Positions 35,422-45,500 of a DNA stretch of 64,000 nt are shown in pieces (within the stretch, counting starts at the first letter, position 1; each line of letters begins with the position of its first letter). Under the pieces are notes generated by a model that saw nothing but the letters and a program-made list of their open reading frames with translations, ran no database searches and was not told the DNA's origin. Where the stretch lies: contig JBBIJR010000002.1 of NCBI GenBank assembly GCA_037445875.1, positions 1 through 64,000 of the forward strand, in the 5' to 3' direction. The position numbers and the translations under genes were made by a program. Source of the stretch: JBBIJR01 sp037445875 (GTDB taxonomy: Bacteria; CLD3; SB21).

Positions 35422-36738
35422 ATGTCGAGAACTTCCGCACTCCTCCTTGCCGGTCTTGTCCTTCTGGCACCCGAGCGCCTTTTTGGACAGGGGACGTGGT
35501 TCCAGCTCACTCAACCGACCGCTAGAAATCTGGTCCGGCTTTGCTTCCTCGACAGTTCGGCAGGATGGATCACTGGGGAAAAAGGTACGATCCTCAAGAC
35601 GACCAACGGCGGTCAGAACTGGACGCAACTTGCTTCACCTACGGGTGCAGACATTGTCGATATTGAAATGAGCAGTCACCTTCGCGGATGGATGCTGGCC
35701 AACGAATTCTCACCGGACAGCGCATCGTTCGGATCGACGATCTATCGCACCTCCGACGGCGGGAGCGGATGGACATCGCTCAGCCACTTTGAGGAACTCC
35801 TGCTCTGCATCGAATTCCCCGACTCGCTCATCGGCTTTGCGGGCGGTATCACAGGCAAGATCTTGAGGACAACAGACGGAGGGAACACGTGGCTCGATGC
35901 GGAGATCGATTCATTCCTTCCATGGCCCGTGCGGCATATGGACTTCTTCTCGCCCAGCTACGGATACGCGGTGGGCGGCTACCGCGACATTGCCGGAACA
36001 GTGTGGCGAACGACCGACGGAGGCCTTAACTGGAAACCGAAAGGAGTGGCCAGCGAACCTGTGTATGCCATTCACTACTTCGACTCCCTGAATGTGCTCT
36101 GCGCGGGCGGTGACCCGGATTTTGGCGCCGGTATGGCACGCACTTCGGACGGCGGTGAGACGTGGACATACACGTTCCTCGGTATCTGGGGAGAGGTGCG
36201 ATCGATGGACTTCCGATCCCCCCTGGAAGGTTGGGCCCCGCTGGGCTTTGCGGGTACTTACATGCACACGACCGATAGCGGCATCACGTGGAATTGGACC
36301 ATTCCGCCGAGCAATACCGCTGTGGTCGACGTGGAATTTACCGACTCTATCGTCGGCTACATGATCGGGGAGCGCGGCACGGTTCTGAAGTACGTTCATT
36401 CCATCGTTTCCGTCGCGGATGGGCCGGATGCCCTTCCGGTCAACACGCACCTCCGGCAGAATTATCCCAATCCGTTCAATCCGTCTACCGTTATCCGTTA
36501 TCAGTTGTCGGCGGACAGCCGTGTTACCTTGCGCATCTATGACGAACTCGGTCGGGAGGTCCGTGGTCTGGTGGAAGGCGTGAAGTCCGCCGGATACCAC
36601 GCGGTAACGTGGGACGGTAAAAACGATGGCGGCCGGGCCTTGCCCTCCGGTGTGTACTTTTACCGTCTCGAGGCGCGGCCTTTGCCTGGTAACGGCGGGG
36701 TATATTCGCAAACACGAAAAATGGTGCTTCTTCGATGA
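35422..36738 (+). CDS. T9SS cargo with YCF48/BNR-like beta-propeller
   Basis: A 438-residue secreted protein: signal peptide (ending ERLFGQ), about seven propeller blades each with a pattern like ILKTTNGGQNWTQL and GYAVGG, typical of the YCF48/HCF136-like family, and a C-terminal T9SS type A domain (LRQNYPNPFNPSTVIRYQL through GVYFYRLEA to MVLLR). The sorting domain contains a FlgD-like repeat with NDGGRALPSGVY. Start ATG at 35422 is chosen because it gives the signal peptide; upstream in-frame residues do not. Role outside the cell unknown. Confidence 0.9.
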   Translation: MSRTSALLLAGLVLLAPERLFGQGTWFQLTQPTARNLVRLCFLDSSAGWITGEKGTILKTTNGGQNWTQLASPTGADIVDIEMSSHLRGWMLANEFSPDSASFGSTIYRTSDGGSGWTSLSHFEELLLCIEFPDSLIGFAGGITGKILRTTDGGNTWLDAEIDSFLPWPVRHMDFFSPSYGYAVGGYRDIAGTVWRTTDGGLNWKPKGVASEPVYAIHYFDSLNVLCAGGDPDFGAGMARTSDGGETWTYTFLGIWGEVRSMDFRSPLEGWAPLGFAGTYMHTTDSGITWNWTIPPSNTAVVDVEFTDSIVGYMIGERGTVLKYVHSIVSVADGPDALPVNTHLRQNYPNPFNPSTVIRYQLSADSRVTLRIYDELGREVRGLVEGVKSAGYHAVTWDGKNDGGRALPSGVYFYRLEARPLPGNGGVYSQTRKMVLLR

Positions 36739-36767
36739 ACTTCCCGGGTTTCCCACACCGGGAAGTT
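36738..36767 (+). terminator. Terminator-like hairpin after the T9SS gene
   Basis: A perfect 10-bp inverted repeat (AACTTCCCGG with CCGGGAAGTT) around a 10-base loop begins at the last base of the stop codon. There is no strong T-run after it, so it may be a stabilising or weak terminator. Confidence 0.4.
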
Positions 36768-36856
36768 TCACCCGAAAAGTCTCCTTCCAACCATCTCCCC
36801 ATGCAACCTTCCGGACGGTTGAACGTTAATGGTTCAAGATTGATCGGACCTTTACG

Positions 36857-37951
36857 ATGACCGCCTACGGCGAAAAGACGAAACGGAACGGATTCTTCGA
36901 GACCCTGGGCCGCGATATCCGGGACGGAGGCCACTACCGGACGATCCGGAAGGATTACCGGGAACTGCGAGAGTTCTATATCGGGGAAGAGGGTATCCGC
37001 AAATTGCAGCGCAAGAACCCGCCGATGCGGTTTCTGACTACCGGATGGTGGCTGCTGAAGGGCCTCATCTACCACCTGACGCCCACGAGACGCCTGATCA
37101 TCGTGGCCGCGCTCCTGCTGTCCACCGTCAGCCTTCGTGTGGGCAACACGACGATCAACGACAACGCGTCCCTGGGGTTCCTGCTGGTGCTTTTTGTTCT
37201 GATCCTCGAACTGAAGGACAAGCTGCTCGCCCATCACGAACTCGCTTCGGGCAGGGCCATCCAGCAGGCGTTGATGCCGGAATCGTGCCCCGCCATTACG
37301 GGCTGGTCGGTGTGGATGAATTCGCGTCCCGCGCGTGAGGTTGGTGGGGACCTCGTGGATTGCCTGGAGGTGGAGAAAGACCGGGTGGCGATCCTGCTGG
37401 CGGACGTTGCCGGCAAAGGACTGCGGGCGGCCCTGCTCGCCACGCGTCTCCAGGCCACGGTGCGCGCTCTGGCGGCCGATCATGTATCGCTGGCCGATCT
37501 CTGTTCCCGCGTCAATGCGATCTTTCACCGTGACAGTATCAAGAGCATCTTCGCTTCGCTCCTTTACCTGGAGGTGCGTCCGGATTCGGGCACGATCCGT
37601 TATGTGAACGCCGGCCACCTGCCTCCGCTGATCGTGACGGGTCAGGGAGTGCGGGAATTGGACAAGGGCCAGCGCGCGCTCGGACTGTCCGGCGGCTCGA
37701 CGTACGTCGAACACACGCTCGACCTGCGGTCCGGTGAGATCTTTCTCGCGTTTACGGACGGACTGACGGAGGCGCTGAACAGCAGGGGCGAGTTGTACGG
37801 CACGGAACGGCTGACGGAGCGCCTGTATTTCCTTCGGCACCTGCCTGCACGCGAGATCGGCGACTCCGTTCGCCGGGACGTGGAAGCGTTCGTCGGAGAA
37901 ATGCCCGTCCGCGACGATCTATCGATGGTGGTGTTGAAGAAAGAAGGTTGA
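36857..37951 (+). CDS. Membrane-associated PP2C/SpoIIE-type serine phosphatase
   Basis: A 364-residue protein with an N-terminal basic soluble region (about 1-60), two hydrophobic segments (LIIVAALLLSTVSL and ASLGFLLVLFVLILEL), then a SpoIIE/RsbU-type PP2C domain. Visible motifs: GRAIQQALMPESCP, VGGDLVDCLE, LADVAGKGLRAALLAT, NAGHLPPLIV, and FTDGLTEALN with the metal-binding Asp residues. Such phosphatases act on anti-sigma-factor antagonists or other Ser/Thr-phosphoproteins. No partner-switch genes are adjacent, so the target is unknown. Confidence 0.9.
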   Translation: MTAYGEKTKRNGFFETLGRDIRDGGHYRTIRKDYRELREFYIGEEGIRKLQRKNPPMRFLTTGWWLLKGLIYHLTPTRRLIIVAALLLSTVSLRVGNTTINDNASLGFLLVLFVLILELKDKLLAHHELASGRAIQQALMPESCPAITGWSVWMNSRPAREVGGDLVDCLEVEKDRVAILLADVAGKGLRAALLATRLQATVRALAADHVSLADLCSRVNAIFHRDSIKSIFASLLYLEVRPDSGTIRYVNAGHLPPLIVTGQGVRELDKGQRALGLSGGSTYVEHTLDLRSGEIFLAFTDGLTEALNSRGELYGTERLTERLYFLRHLPAREIGDSVRRDVEAFVGEMPVRDDLSMVVLKKEG

Positions 37952-38017
37952 GGGGTGTGGATGAGACGTTCCAGGTTTGGGAAACCCGGAAAGTTTCATC
38001 AGACCAGGAATGTTACG

Positions 38018-40159
38018 TCACCCTGCGTCCGATCGAACCGCTGCTTCGCCGTCCGAACCGGCCGGCTCCTTTACCGGAGGTTCGGGAGGCGTCGCCAGAC
38101 GCGCCTTGATGGCCCGTTTGTCCGCAAAGTACTCGAACAGTAGTTCCTGCGCCCTTATCCGCCGCTCCGAATCGGACGGCCGGTACGGATTGTCGAGTTT
38201 GCGGTTGAGGATGCGCGTTTTGACGTTGTCCTGCCAGTGGATGTCGAGAAAATCCTCGATCTCCTTCTGGACGTTCTTGTCATAGACCGGACACGCCACT
38301 TCGACGCGGTAATCGAGGTTGCGCACCATCAGGTCGGCTGAAGAAAGAAAGATGCGCTTCTTGGCACCCGCCTGAAACACGTAAAACCGCGTATGTTCGA
38401 GGTAGCGGTCCACGAGCCCCGTGGCCTGGATCCGTTCCGACATGCCCTCGTGTTCGGTGAGGAGGGAAAACATGGCCCGCACCATCAGGCGCACCTCGAC
38501 TCCGGCCGTGCTGGCCTTGTACAGCCGCCCGATGATCTGCTGGTCCACGAGATTGTTGAGTTTGAGGATGATCGCGGCCTTCTCCCCGCTGCGGGCCGCT
38601 TCGATGGCCTGATCGATGTACTTGATCAGCTTCTTGCGCAGGTTGAAGGGCGCCACGAGCAGGTGGCGGAAGGACTCGCGTTTGTAGGTGCTTTCCATGA
38701 ATTCGATCACCTTCTCGACTTCCTTGGTGATCCGCGGGTCCGACGTGAGCAGGCACGCGTCGCTGTAGAGCCGCGCCGTCGTCTCGTTGAAATTGCCCGT
38801 GCCGATGCAGGCGAACCGCTGTGTTTTGCGCTTTTCCTTTCGTGTGATCAGCACGAGCTTGGCGTGCACCTTGAGGCCCGGAACCCCGTCGATCACGCGG
38901 ACGCCTTCTTCCTGCAGCAGCTGGGCCCATGCCACGTTGACTTCCTCGTCGAACCGGGCCTGCAGTTCGAGGATGACCGTTACCGATTTACCGTTGCGCG
39001 CGGCGTTGATCAGGGCGTTGATGACGTTTGAGCGCCGCGCCACGCGGTACAGCGTGATCTTGATGGCGGTGACCTTCGGATCGATCGACGCCTCCATCAA
39101 CCAGTTGATCAGGTGGTCGAAGCGGTGATACGGGTACTGCAGCAACACGTCCTTCTCCTGGACGGCCTTGAACATCCCGCCCTTGTGCGCGAGACCGGGA
39201 TGGGCCAGCGGCGCGGCGGCTTCGTACTGCAGATGCGGAGGACCGACCGGCGGGAATTCCATGAAGTCCTTGAGGTTGTGATACCGTCCGCCGGGTATGA
39301 GGTCGCTCTCCTTCTTGTCCAACTGCAGGTGCCGGATGAGGAATTTGAACAGCGGGCCGGGGATTTCGCTGTCATAAACGAACCGGACCGGGTTGGCCAG
39401 CTTGCGCTGTTTTACGCTTTTGTGCACTTTGCGAATCAGGCTCTCGGACACGTCCTGGTCGATGTCGAGTTCCGCGTCCCGCGTGATCTTGATCGTGTAC
39501 GCCTTCGCCTTGCTGCAGCCCAGGACGGCAAAGACCTCCTTCAGGCCGAACCGGATCGCGTCGTCCAGCAGGATCACATACCGGGCTTCTCCGGCGGCCG
39601 GGAGTGTGACGAATCGCGGCAGCGCATCGGTGGGCAACTCGATCAGTGCGTAACGTTCCGCTTCGTCGGCGAAAGACAGGGCCACGACGAGATAGACGGA
39701 ACGGTCCCTCAATTCCGGCATGGACGTCTCTTCGTCCAACATGAGCGGCATCAGCGTGGGCCGAACCATCTCGCGGAAATACGCGGCCACGAATTCCGCC
39801 TGTTCCCGCGTCAGCTGGGTCTCGTCGACGATGAACACGTTTTCCCGGGCGAGGTCTTTGAGGATGCGTTTGTACGTTTTGTCGAAGTCGGCCTGCTGCT
39901 GGATGACGATCTCGCGGATCTGCTCGAGCACTTTGCGCGGGTCGTCGCCCACGATCGCCCGGCTTTTCTTCCGCACCTTCGACAGGCGTTTGAGGACCGC
40001 CACGCGTACGCGGAAGAACTCGTCGAGGTTGGAGGAACAGATGCCGAGGAACTTCAACCTTTCGAGGACGGGCACGGACGGGTCGGCCGCTTCCTGCAGC
40101 ACGCGGGCGTTGAACGACAGCCAGCTGAGCTCTTTATTTCTCCATTTGATCTTCTTCAT
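38018..40159 (-). CDS. ppk1: Polyphosphate kinase 1
   Basis: Reversibly polymerises the gamma-phosphate of ATP into inorganic polyphosphate. At 713 residues it has the four-domain PPK1 layout: an N-domain opening with RNKELSWLSFNARVLQEA, a head domain, and two phospholipase-D-like catalytic domains. The autophosphorylated histidine lies in LKVHAKLVLITRKE and the second conserved His in LEHTRFYVF. Also seen are the conserved IGTGNFNETTARLY and FLSSADLMVRNLDYRVEV. The ATG follows no strong ribosome site. No ppx gene lies next to it. Confidence 0.96.
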   Translation of the reverse strand: MKKIKWRNKELSWLSFNARVLQEAADPSVPVLERLKFLGICSSNLDEFFRVRVAVLKRLSKVRKKSRAIVGDDPRKVLEQIREIVIQQQADFDKTYKRILKDLARENVFIVDETQLTREQAEFVAAYFREMVRPTLMPLMLDEETSMPELRDRSVYLVVALSFADEAERYALIELPTDALPRFVTLPAAGEARYVILLDDAIRFGLKEVFAVLGCSKAKAYTIKITRDAELDIDQDVSESLIRKVHKSVKQRKLANPVRFVYDSEIPGPLFKFLIRHLQLDKKESDLIPGGRYHNLKDFMEFPPVGPPHLQYEAAAPLAHPGLAHKGGMFKAVQEKDVLLQYPYHRFDHLINWLMEASIDPKVTAIKITLYRVARRSNVINALINAARNGKSVTVILELQARFDEEVNVAWAQLLQEEGVRVIDGVPGLKVHAKLVLITRKEKRKTQRFACIGTGNFNETTARLYSDACLLTSDPRITKEVEKVIEFMESTYKRESFRHLLVAPFNLRKKLIKYIDQAIEAARSGEKAAIILKLNNLVDQQIIGRLYKASTAGVEVRLMVRAMFSLLTEHEGMSERIQATGLVDRYLEHTRFYVFQAGAKKRIFLSSADLMVRNLDYRVEVACPVYDKNVQKEIEDFLDIHWQDNVKTRILNRKLDNPYRPSDSERRIRAQELLFEYFADKRAIKARLATPPEPPVKEPAGSDGEAAVRSDAG

Positions 40160-40650
40160 TGGTCACCGCGACCCTGACCGGTCCGCATCAAGTGGGAGGA
40201 TAAGGCATGGAATCGAAATACCGGATACGTCCGGTTTAGTGCTCAATCAGGTGCCTGACAATGTACTACAACGGGCCTTCGGATACAATGACCCGAAACA
40301 CATTCATTCGGAATTCTGGCCGGAATTAGCAATACAGGAGTTGATATTCTTAAATGCTTTTTTGTAGGCAGACCAAGGTGGGTATCTGGCGGTTGTCAGC
40401 AAAGGCGGTGTACGTTCAGTGGGTCTCACCGACGTTCACGGTGACCATACGTCAGTGTCAGGCGATTTTCCTTGATACTCGATGGCCTTTTCCTGTAGAC
40501 TTCTGATGTAATGCCATGGATAGCGTGAAGGCGCATTGCCGCCTGTGGCTGAAGGTCCGCGCCTGTCAGGTCCACAACACGTTTGCTTGTCTCGGACGCA
40601 ACAAAACCGGGACGCCGTTAGAAGCCACACTACCAACAGAGGAGGAAAAC
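40160..40650. other. Intergenic region without recognised features
   Basis: About 490 bases between ppk1 (divergent) and the DUF4386 gene. I see no gene, tRNA or clear repeat; it presumably holds both promoters, but no convincing boxes were picked out. Confidence 0.5.
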
Positions 40651-41325
40651 ATGACTCGCACGACCAACGCCAGGATTGCCGGCTTTACGTTACTCTTCTA
40701 TATAGCCGCCGGCATAACCTCCATGGTTATGCGGCAAGAAGCGACCGGGGGCGAAGGGACGCCCGCGAGGCTTACGAACGCCGCCGCGCACGCACCCGAA
40801 TTGGGCGCGGTGATTGTCCTGGATCTGCTCTGCTGTTTTTCCGCTTTGGTACTGGCCGTGACGCTGTACGCGATTACGCGCGATGTAAACCGCGATCTCG
40901 CTCTGCTGGGCTTCGCAGGCCGTGTGGCCGAAGGAGTGATCGGTGCGGCCAACCTGCCTAAGACGCTGGGGTTGTTGTGGCTTGCAACCGCCGGTGTCGG
41001 GTCGGCTGTCCCGGACGCCGCGACGGCGAACACGCTCGGCTCCTACCTCCTCATCCCTGTCGGCAGTTCCACCATCAGTGCGACCTTCTTTGCTGTGGGC
41101 AGCACGCTTTTCTCGTATCTGATGCTGCGCGGACGTTTGATTCCCGCGGCGCTGGCGTGGCTGGGTGTGGCCGCGTCCGTTCTACTCGTGGCGGTCCTTC
41201 CTGTTCAACTGGGCGGCTTCCTCAAGGGCTCCGTCACCCTGTACATCTGGCTGCCGATGCTCCTCTTCGAAGTGGCGCTTGCGCTCTGGCTGATCTTCAA
41301 AGGTGTGGCAGAGAAAAGCGAATGA
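40651..41325 (+). CDS. DUF4386 multi-pass membrane protein
   Basis: A 224-residue polytopic protein with about six hydrophobic segments and the DUF4386 pattern RIAGFTLLFYIAAGITSMV near its start, the AALYAITRDVN-like loop and the C-terminal GRLIPAALAWLGV with LWLIFKG. DUF4386 proteins are integral membrane proteins of unknown role. The ATG is preceded by GAGGAGGA, a very strong ribosome site. Confidence 0.85.
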   Translation: MTRTTNARIAGFTLLFYIAAGITSMVMRQEATGGEGTPARLTNAAAHAPELGAVIVLDLLCCFSALVLAVTLYAITRDVNRDLALLGFAGRVAEGVIGAANLPKTLGLLWLATAGVGSAVPDAATANTLGSYLLIPVGSSTISATFFAVGSTLFSYLMLRGRLIPAALAWLGVAASVLLVAVLPVQLGGFLKGSVTLYIWLPMLLFEVALALWLIFKGVAEKSE

Positions 41326-41836
41326 GGCCGGACGTTGCCAGGGCGTACCATCTGCAGACGTCGCTGTGCCACCGGGCTTCTGTCGGTCATCCGTCCTTCT
41401 TGGTACAAGCGGATCGACTCTCTCATAGAACGCGCGTTACTTCTACCTGAGCCAGCGCAATCCGATCGTGCTACTTTCTACTTGCCACAAGAGCGGATGA
41501 AGCGTAGATTCGTATGTCTCCAGCATAGTGCTCGATTGCCACGAGCTTGTGGGATGAGGAGGAGAATCGATACCGTCACGCCTTGCTTCCTTGGGCTAAA
41601 GCCCATTTGTTGTGCTTGTTGGCCTTCACGCAGCCCACGACCTAAAGGTCGTGGCAATCTTCCTGCTCGGTGTCCCACGGTTTGCCGCGAACTTCAACTC
41701 GTGGATAATATAGGGAGCAAGTCCGGTTTCCGTGATCGTAAAAAGTGGCGCCTTGCACGAATGCAGACCATTCATGAACTGGCGCCCTTTTTCAGGCCTG
41801 ACATCGTCTGACATTACTTCAACCAATGGAGGTCCT
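41326..41836. other. Intergenic region with a REP-like palindrome pair
   Basis: About 510 bases with no gene. The one clear structure is the palindrome pair listed at 41590-41657. Confidence 0.6.
41590..41657. repeat. REP-like palindrome pair
   Basis: GGGCTAAAGCCC at 41593-41604 and CCACGACCTAAAGGTCGTGG at 41635-41654 match, in the same order, the palindromes at 35.15-35.21 kb. Confidence 0.8.
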
Positions 41837-42577
41837 ATGAGGAACTGCATTTGCTTGCTCCGGGGCATACTGCTCCTCGCCCTGCCGATGGCAGCTTACG
41901 CTCAGCCGGGGTCTTATCAGAATTTAGGCGGCGGCTGGAGCCAGATCGGCGGCATGGCTTCGGTGGGGAACTATCTGTACATCATCAGCGGAGGTACATT
42001 GTACGAGACGAGCGCTTCAGGAAAATACAAGGACCTCGGCGGCGGTTGGAGCGATATGGGCGGGATGGCGTCGCTCGGCCCCTACCTCTACGCGATCAGC
42101 GGGGGAACGTTATACGAGACGGGAACCGACGGAAAATACAAGGACCTGGGCAGCGGGTGGAGCCAGATCGGAGGCATGGCCGCGCTGGGAAACCATCTGT
42201 ACATCATCAGCGGCGGCACATTGTACGAAACGACCACGGCCGGCACGTACAAGGACCTGGGCGGCGGATGGTCGGATGTCGGAGGAATGGCGGCAGTTGG
42301 CGATAAACTCTACATCGTAAGCGGGGGGACGCTGTACGAAACAACCACGACCGGCAAGTACACCAATCTCGGCGGCGGATGGTCCGACATTGGGGGCATG
42401 GCGGCCCTGGGCGGCAAGCTCTACATCATCAGCGGGGGTACGCTCTACGAGACCACCACGACAGGCAAGTACAACGGACTCGGCGGCGGATGGTCCGACA
42501 TCGGAGGGATGACCGCTCTCGGTGAACATCTGTACATCATCAGCGGTGGGACGTTGTACCTCACGCGGGTGAAGTAG
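41837..42577 (+). CDS. Tectonin-like lectin of six near-identical 37-residue repeats
   Basis: A signal peptide (MRNCICLLRGILLLALPMAAYAQ) precedes six tandem 37-residue repeats covering almost the whole mature protein. The consensus is W-S-[DQ]-[IVM]-G-G-M-[AT]-[AS]-[LV]-G, then L-Y-[IA]-[IV]-S-G-G-T-L-Y-E-T. This matches the tectonin propeller pattern (W..I.G.......G...........L-Y), known from slime-mould tectonins, also six repeats. A six-bladed symmetrical propeller is expected, able to bind sugars or lipids. GGAGG lies before the ATG. The 3' end overlaps the oppositely transcribed kinase gene by 17 bp. Confidence 0.85.
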   Translation: MRNCICLLRGILLLALPMAAYAQPGSYQNLGGGWSQIGGMASVGNYLYIISGGTLYETSASGKYKDLGGGWSDMGGMASLGPYLYAISGGTLYETGTDGKYKDLGSGWSQIGGMAALGNHLYIISGGTLYETTTAGTYKDLGGGWSDVGGMAAVGDKLYIVSGGTLYETTTTGKYTNLGGGWSDIGGMAALGGKLYIISGGTLYETTTTGKYNGLGGGWSDIGGMTALGEHLYIISGGTLYLTRVK

Positions 42578-45500
42578 CCGATCGGCGGGGAATCTTGCCG
42601 AGCACCCTCGATACGTCTTCGAGCGTGTAAGGCTTGGGCAGAACGTCCGAAAAGCCGTACGAGCCAAAGTTCGCCATGATCGGATCGTTCGAGTAACCGC
42701 TCGAAACGATCACATACGCGCGGGGGTCGATGGCGAGGATTTCGCCGACGGTTGCCTTGCCCCCCTTGCCGCCGGGAATGGTCAGATCGAGTATCACGGC
42801 GTCGAACGGCCTGCCCGACCGGCTGTGGTCGCCGTACGTCTGCAGGGCTTCCGTGCCGTCACGCGCGGTGACCGCTTCGTATCCCATTTCGGCCAGCATG
42901 TCCTTGATGACTTTGAGAATCGCGGTTTCATCGTCCATGATCAGAACGCGGCCTTTGCCGCGCGCCGCCTCACCCGACGGCCCCTTTTTTTCTTCCGGTT
43001 CGTCGGTCGCCGGCAGGCAGAACGTGAACACGCTGCCGACGCCCACCTCGGACTCCACGTAGATGATGCCCTGATGATTTCGTACGATCGAATAGGCGGT
43101 CGCCAGACCCAGACCGCTGCCGTGTTCCTTGGTGGTGAAGTAGGGGTCGAAGATCCTCGATAGGTTCTCCGCAGCAATCCCCGTCCCCTCGTCCCGGATG
43201 GCCACCCGCACGTATGGGCCTTTCTTGACCTTCATGCCGTGCTCGTACGTGTCGGCGGCAAAAGAGACGTTGTCCGCGTGAACGTGGACGGTCCCGCCGC
43301 CGGGCATTGCCTGCACGGCATTCAGCATCAGGTTGTGGATAACCTGACCGATCTGGCCGCGGTCGATGGAAGCCGTCCTCAGATCCGGCGGTAGTTTCAG
43401 TTCGCACCTGACGTTGGAACCTGCCAGCGCAAAGCGGGTCGTCTCCTGGAGGAGCGAGGCGAGGGAGGCGGGCGCCCGGACCGGTTCACCGCCTTTCGAA
43501 AACGTCAACAGCTGCTGCGTGAGGCCCCGGGCCTGCATCGACGCGCGTTCCGCACTCTCGAGGCTTTCCAGCACGGACTCCATCCGGCCGTCACGTGTGT
43601 GCTTTTTCGCCAGACTGAGGTTTCCGAGGATCGCGGTCAGTACGTTGTTGAAATCGTGGGCGATACCTCCGGCAAGTATTCCAAGCGATTCGATCTTGCG
43701 GACCTTCAACAGCGCCTCCTCCGTTCGCTTCCGTTCCGTGATATCGACGATCACGCCTTCCAGGCAGCCGTCCTCCGGAAAGTACCGCGCAGAAAAAGAA
43801 ACCCAGATGATCTCCCCGTCCCGCCGGCGCATGCGCGTCTCGAGATTCTCCACGCGACCGTGCTCGCGGAGGATGTGCTTCATGGTTTCCCGGTCCTCCG
43901 GATTGACGTACAGGTCCGGCGTCCGGACTTTTCCTTCCGGATAACCGAGGATCTCCCTCGCTTTTTCGTTGGCCTCGATCACCGTGCCGCTGTCCAGAGA
44001 AGTCTTGAACATTCCGACCAGCGAGTTGACGAACAGGTTTCGGTATTTGGCCTCGCTTTGAAACAGGGCATCTTCCGCACGTTTGCGGTCGGTGATGTCC
44101 ACCGCCGCCCCGAGGATGGCGGGTCCGCCTTCGTAATCGACCAGCCGGACGATCATGTCGCACCACCGGACCTCTCCGCTGCGGGTCACGATTTTCATTT
44201 CGTACCGATTCGGCACCGTGAGGCCTTCCATACGGGCTCTTCCCCGGGCCTTCACCGTTTCACGGTGGTCGGGATGGGCAAACTCCCAGAACTTCATTTG
44301 GGACAATTCATCCGGTGTATAACCGGTGTAGGTGGATGCGTAGGGGTTCGTGTAAAGGATCTGCTCGCCGCGTACGACGAAGATCGAGGCCGTCAGCAGT
44401 TCCGCCAGGGAGCGGAACTTCGCCTCACTCATGCGCACGGCTCGTTCGGCTTGTTCGCGTTCCACCATCTGGGTCTGAAGTCTTCGGTTCAGATCCAACA
44501 ATTCACGGGCACGGCGGTTCACGCTGCGAAGCCGCAGGCGGACGACGGTGGCGAGCATGCCCACCGATACCAGGGCCGTTAGAACGTAGAACCACGCCGT
44601 CTTCCAGAACGGTGCGACGATTTCGAACGTAAACACCGCATCTCCGGAGGTCCACAGGCCCCCGGCGTTGCGGGCCTTGACGCGGAACGTGTACCGGCCC
44701 GGGGGAAGGTTGGCGTACACCGCGTATCGCTCGTGCGTGGCACGCGACCATTCTTCGTCGAATCCTTCGAGGCGGTAACGGTACCGGACTCCGCGCGGGG
44801 CGGTCAGATGGATTCCCGCGTAGTCGAGCGTAACGTGATTGAGTTCGTACGGGAGGCGAAGTTCCTCGGGGAGCAGCGTGGCCGGATCCAGCCGAGAGCT
44901 GTACGGCGTCAGGTCACGCTCCTGCATGAACAGCCGGAGGCCGGCGATGCGGAGCGACGGCGCGCCGAGCGTGTCCGCGGACACCGGTACATATCGGAAT
45001 GCGCCCTTGATCGTACCGAACCAGAGGGCGCCGTTTCGGCCGCAGAACGCGGCGTTCTGATTGCACTCCACGCCGGTGAATCCTTCGTCTGCGCCGTATT
45101 GCCGGAATCGGGTCTCGCCGGTCTGTTCCCAGCGCGGCACGTCGAACCGGTCCACGCCTCGGCTGTGCCCGATCCATAGAGCGCCCAGCGTATCGAACAC
45201 GAGGAAATAGACCACGTTTGATCCGAGCCCGTCGCGTTCGTCGAGTCCCGTAAGGCCTCTCCCATCGTAGTGATAGATGCCCTTTTCCGTGCCGAACCAC
45301 AGGTGTCCGCTTTTCTCCTCGGCCACGGCCAGTGAGATCCCGTCGCTCAAGAGGCCATCCGGGAATGCGTTTACAAACCGCTGTCCGTCGAAGCGGGCCA
45401 CGCCCTGATGGGTCACGCACCAGAGGACGCCGCTGCGGTCCTCGTGCAGAGCGTAAACCCGGTTGTCGGTAAGACCGTCGCGCGTCGTGAAGTGCGTTGG

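Noticed and set aside
36857..37951. Partner-switch (anti-sigma antagonist) operon around the SpoIIE-type phosphatase
   Set aside because: No STAS or kinase-type anti-sigma gene is adjacent, so only the phosphatase itself is called.
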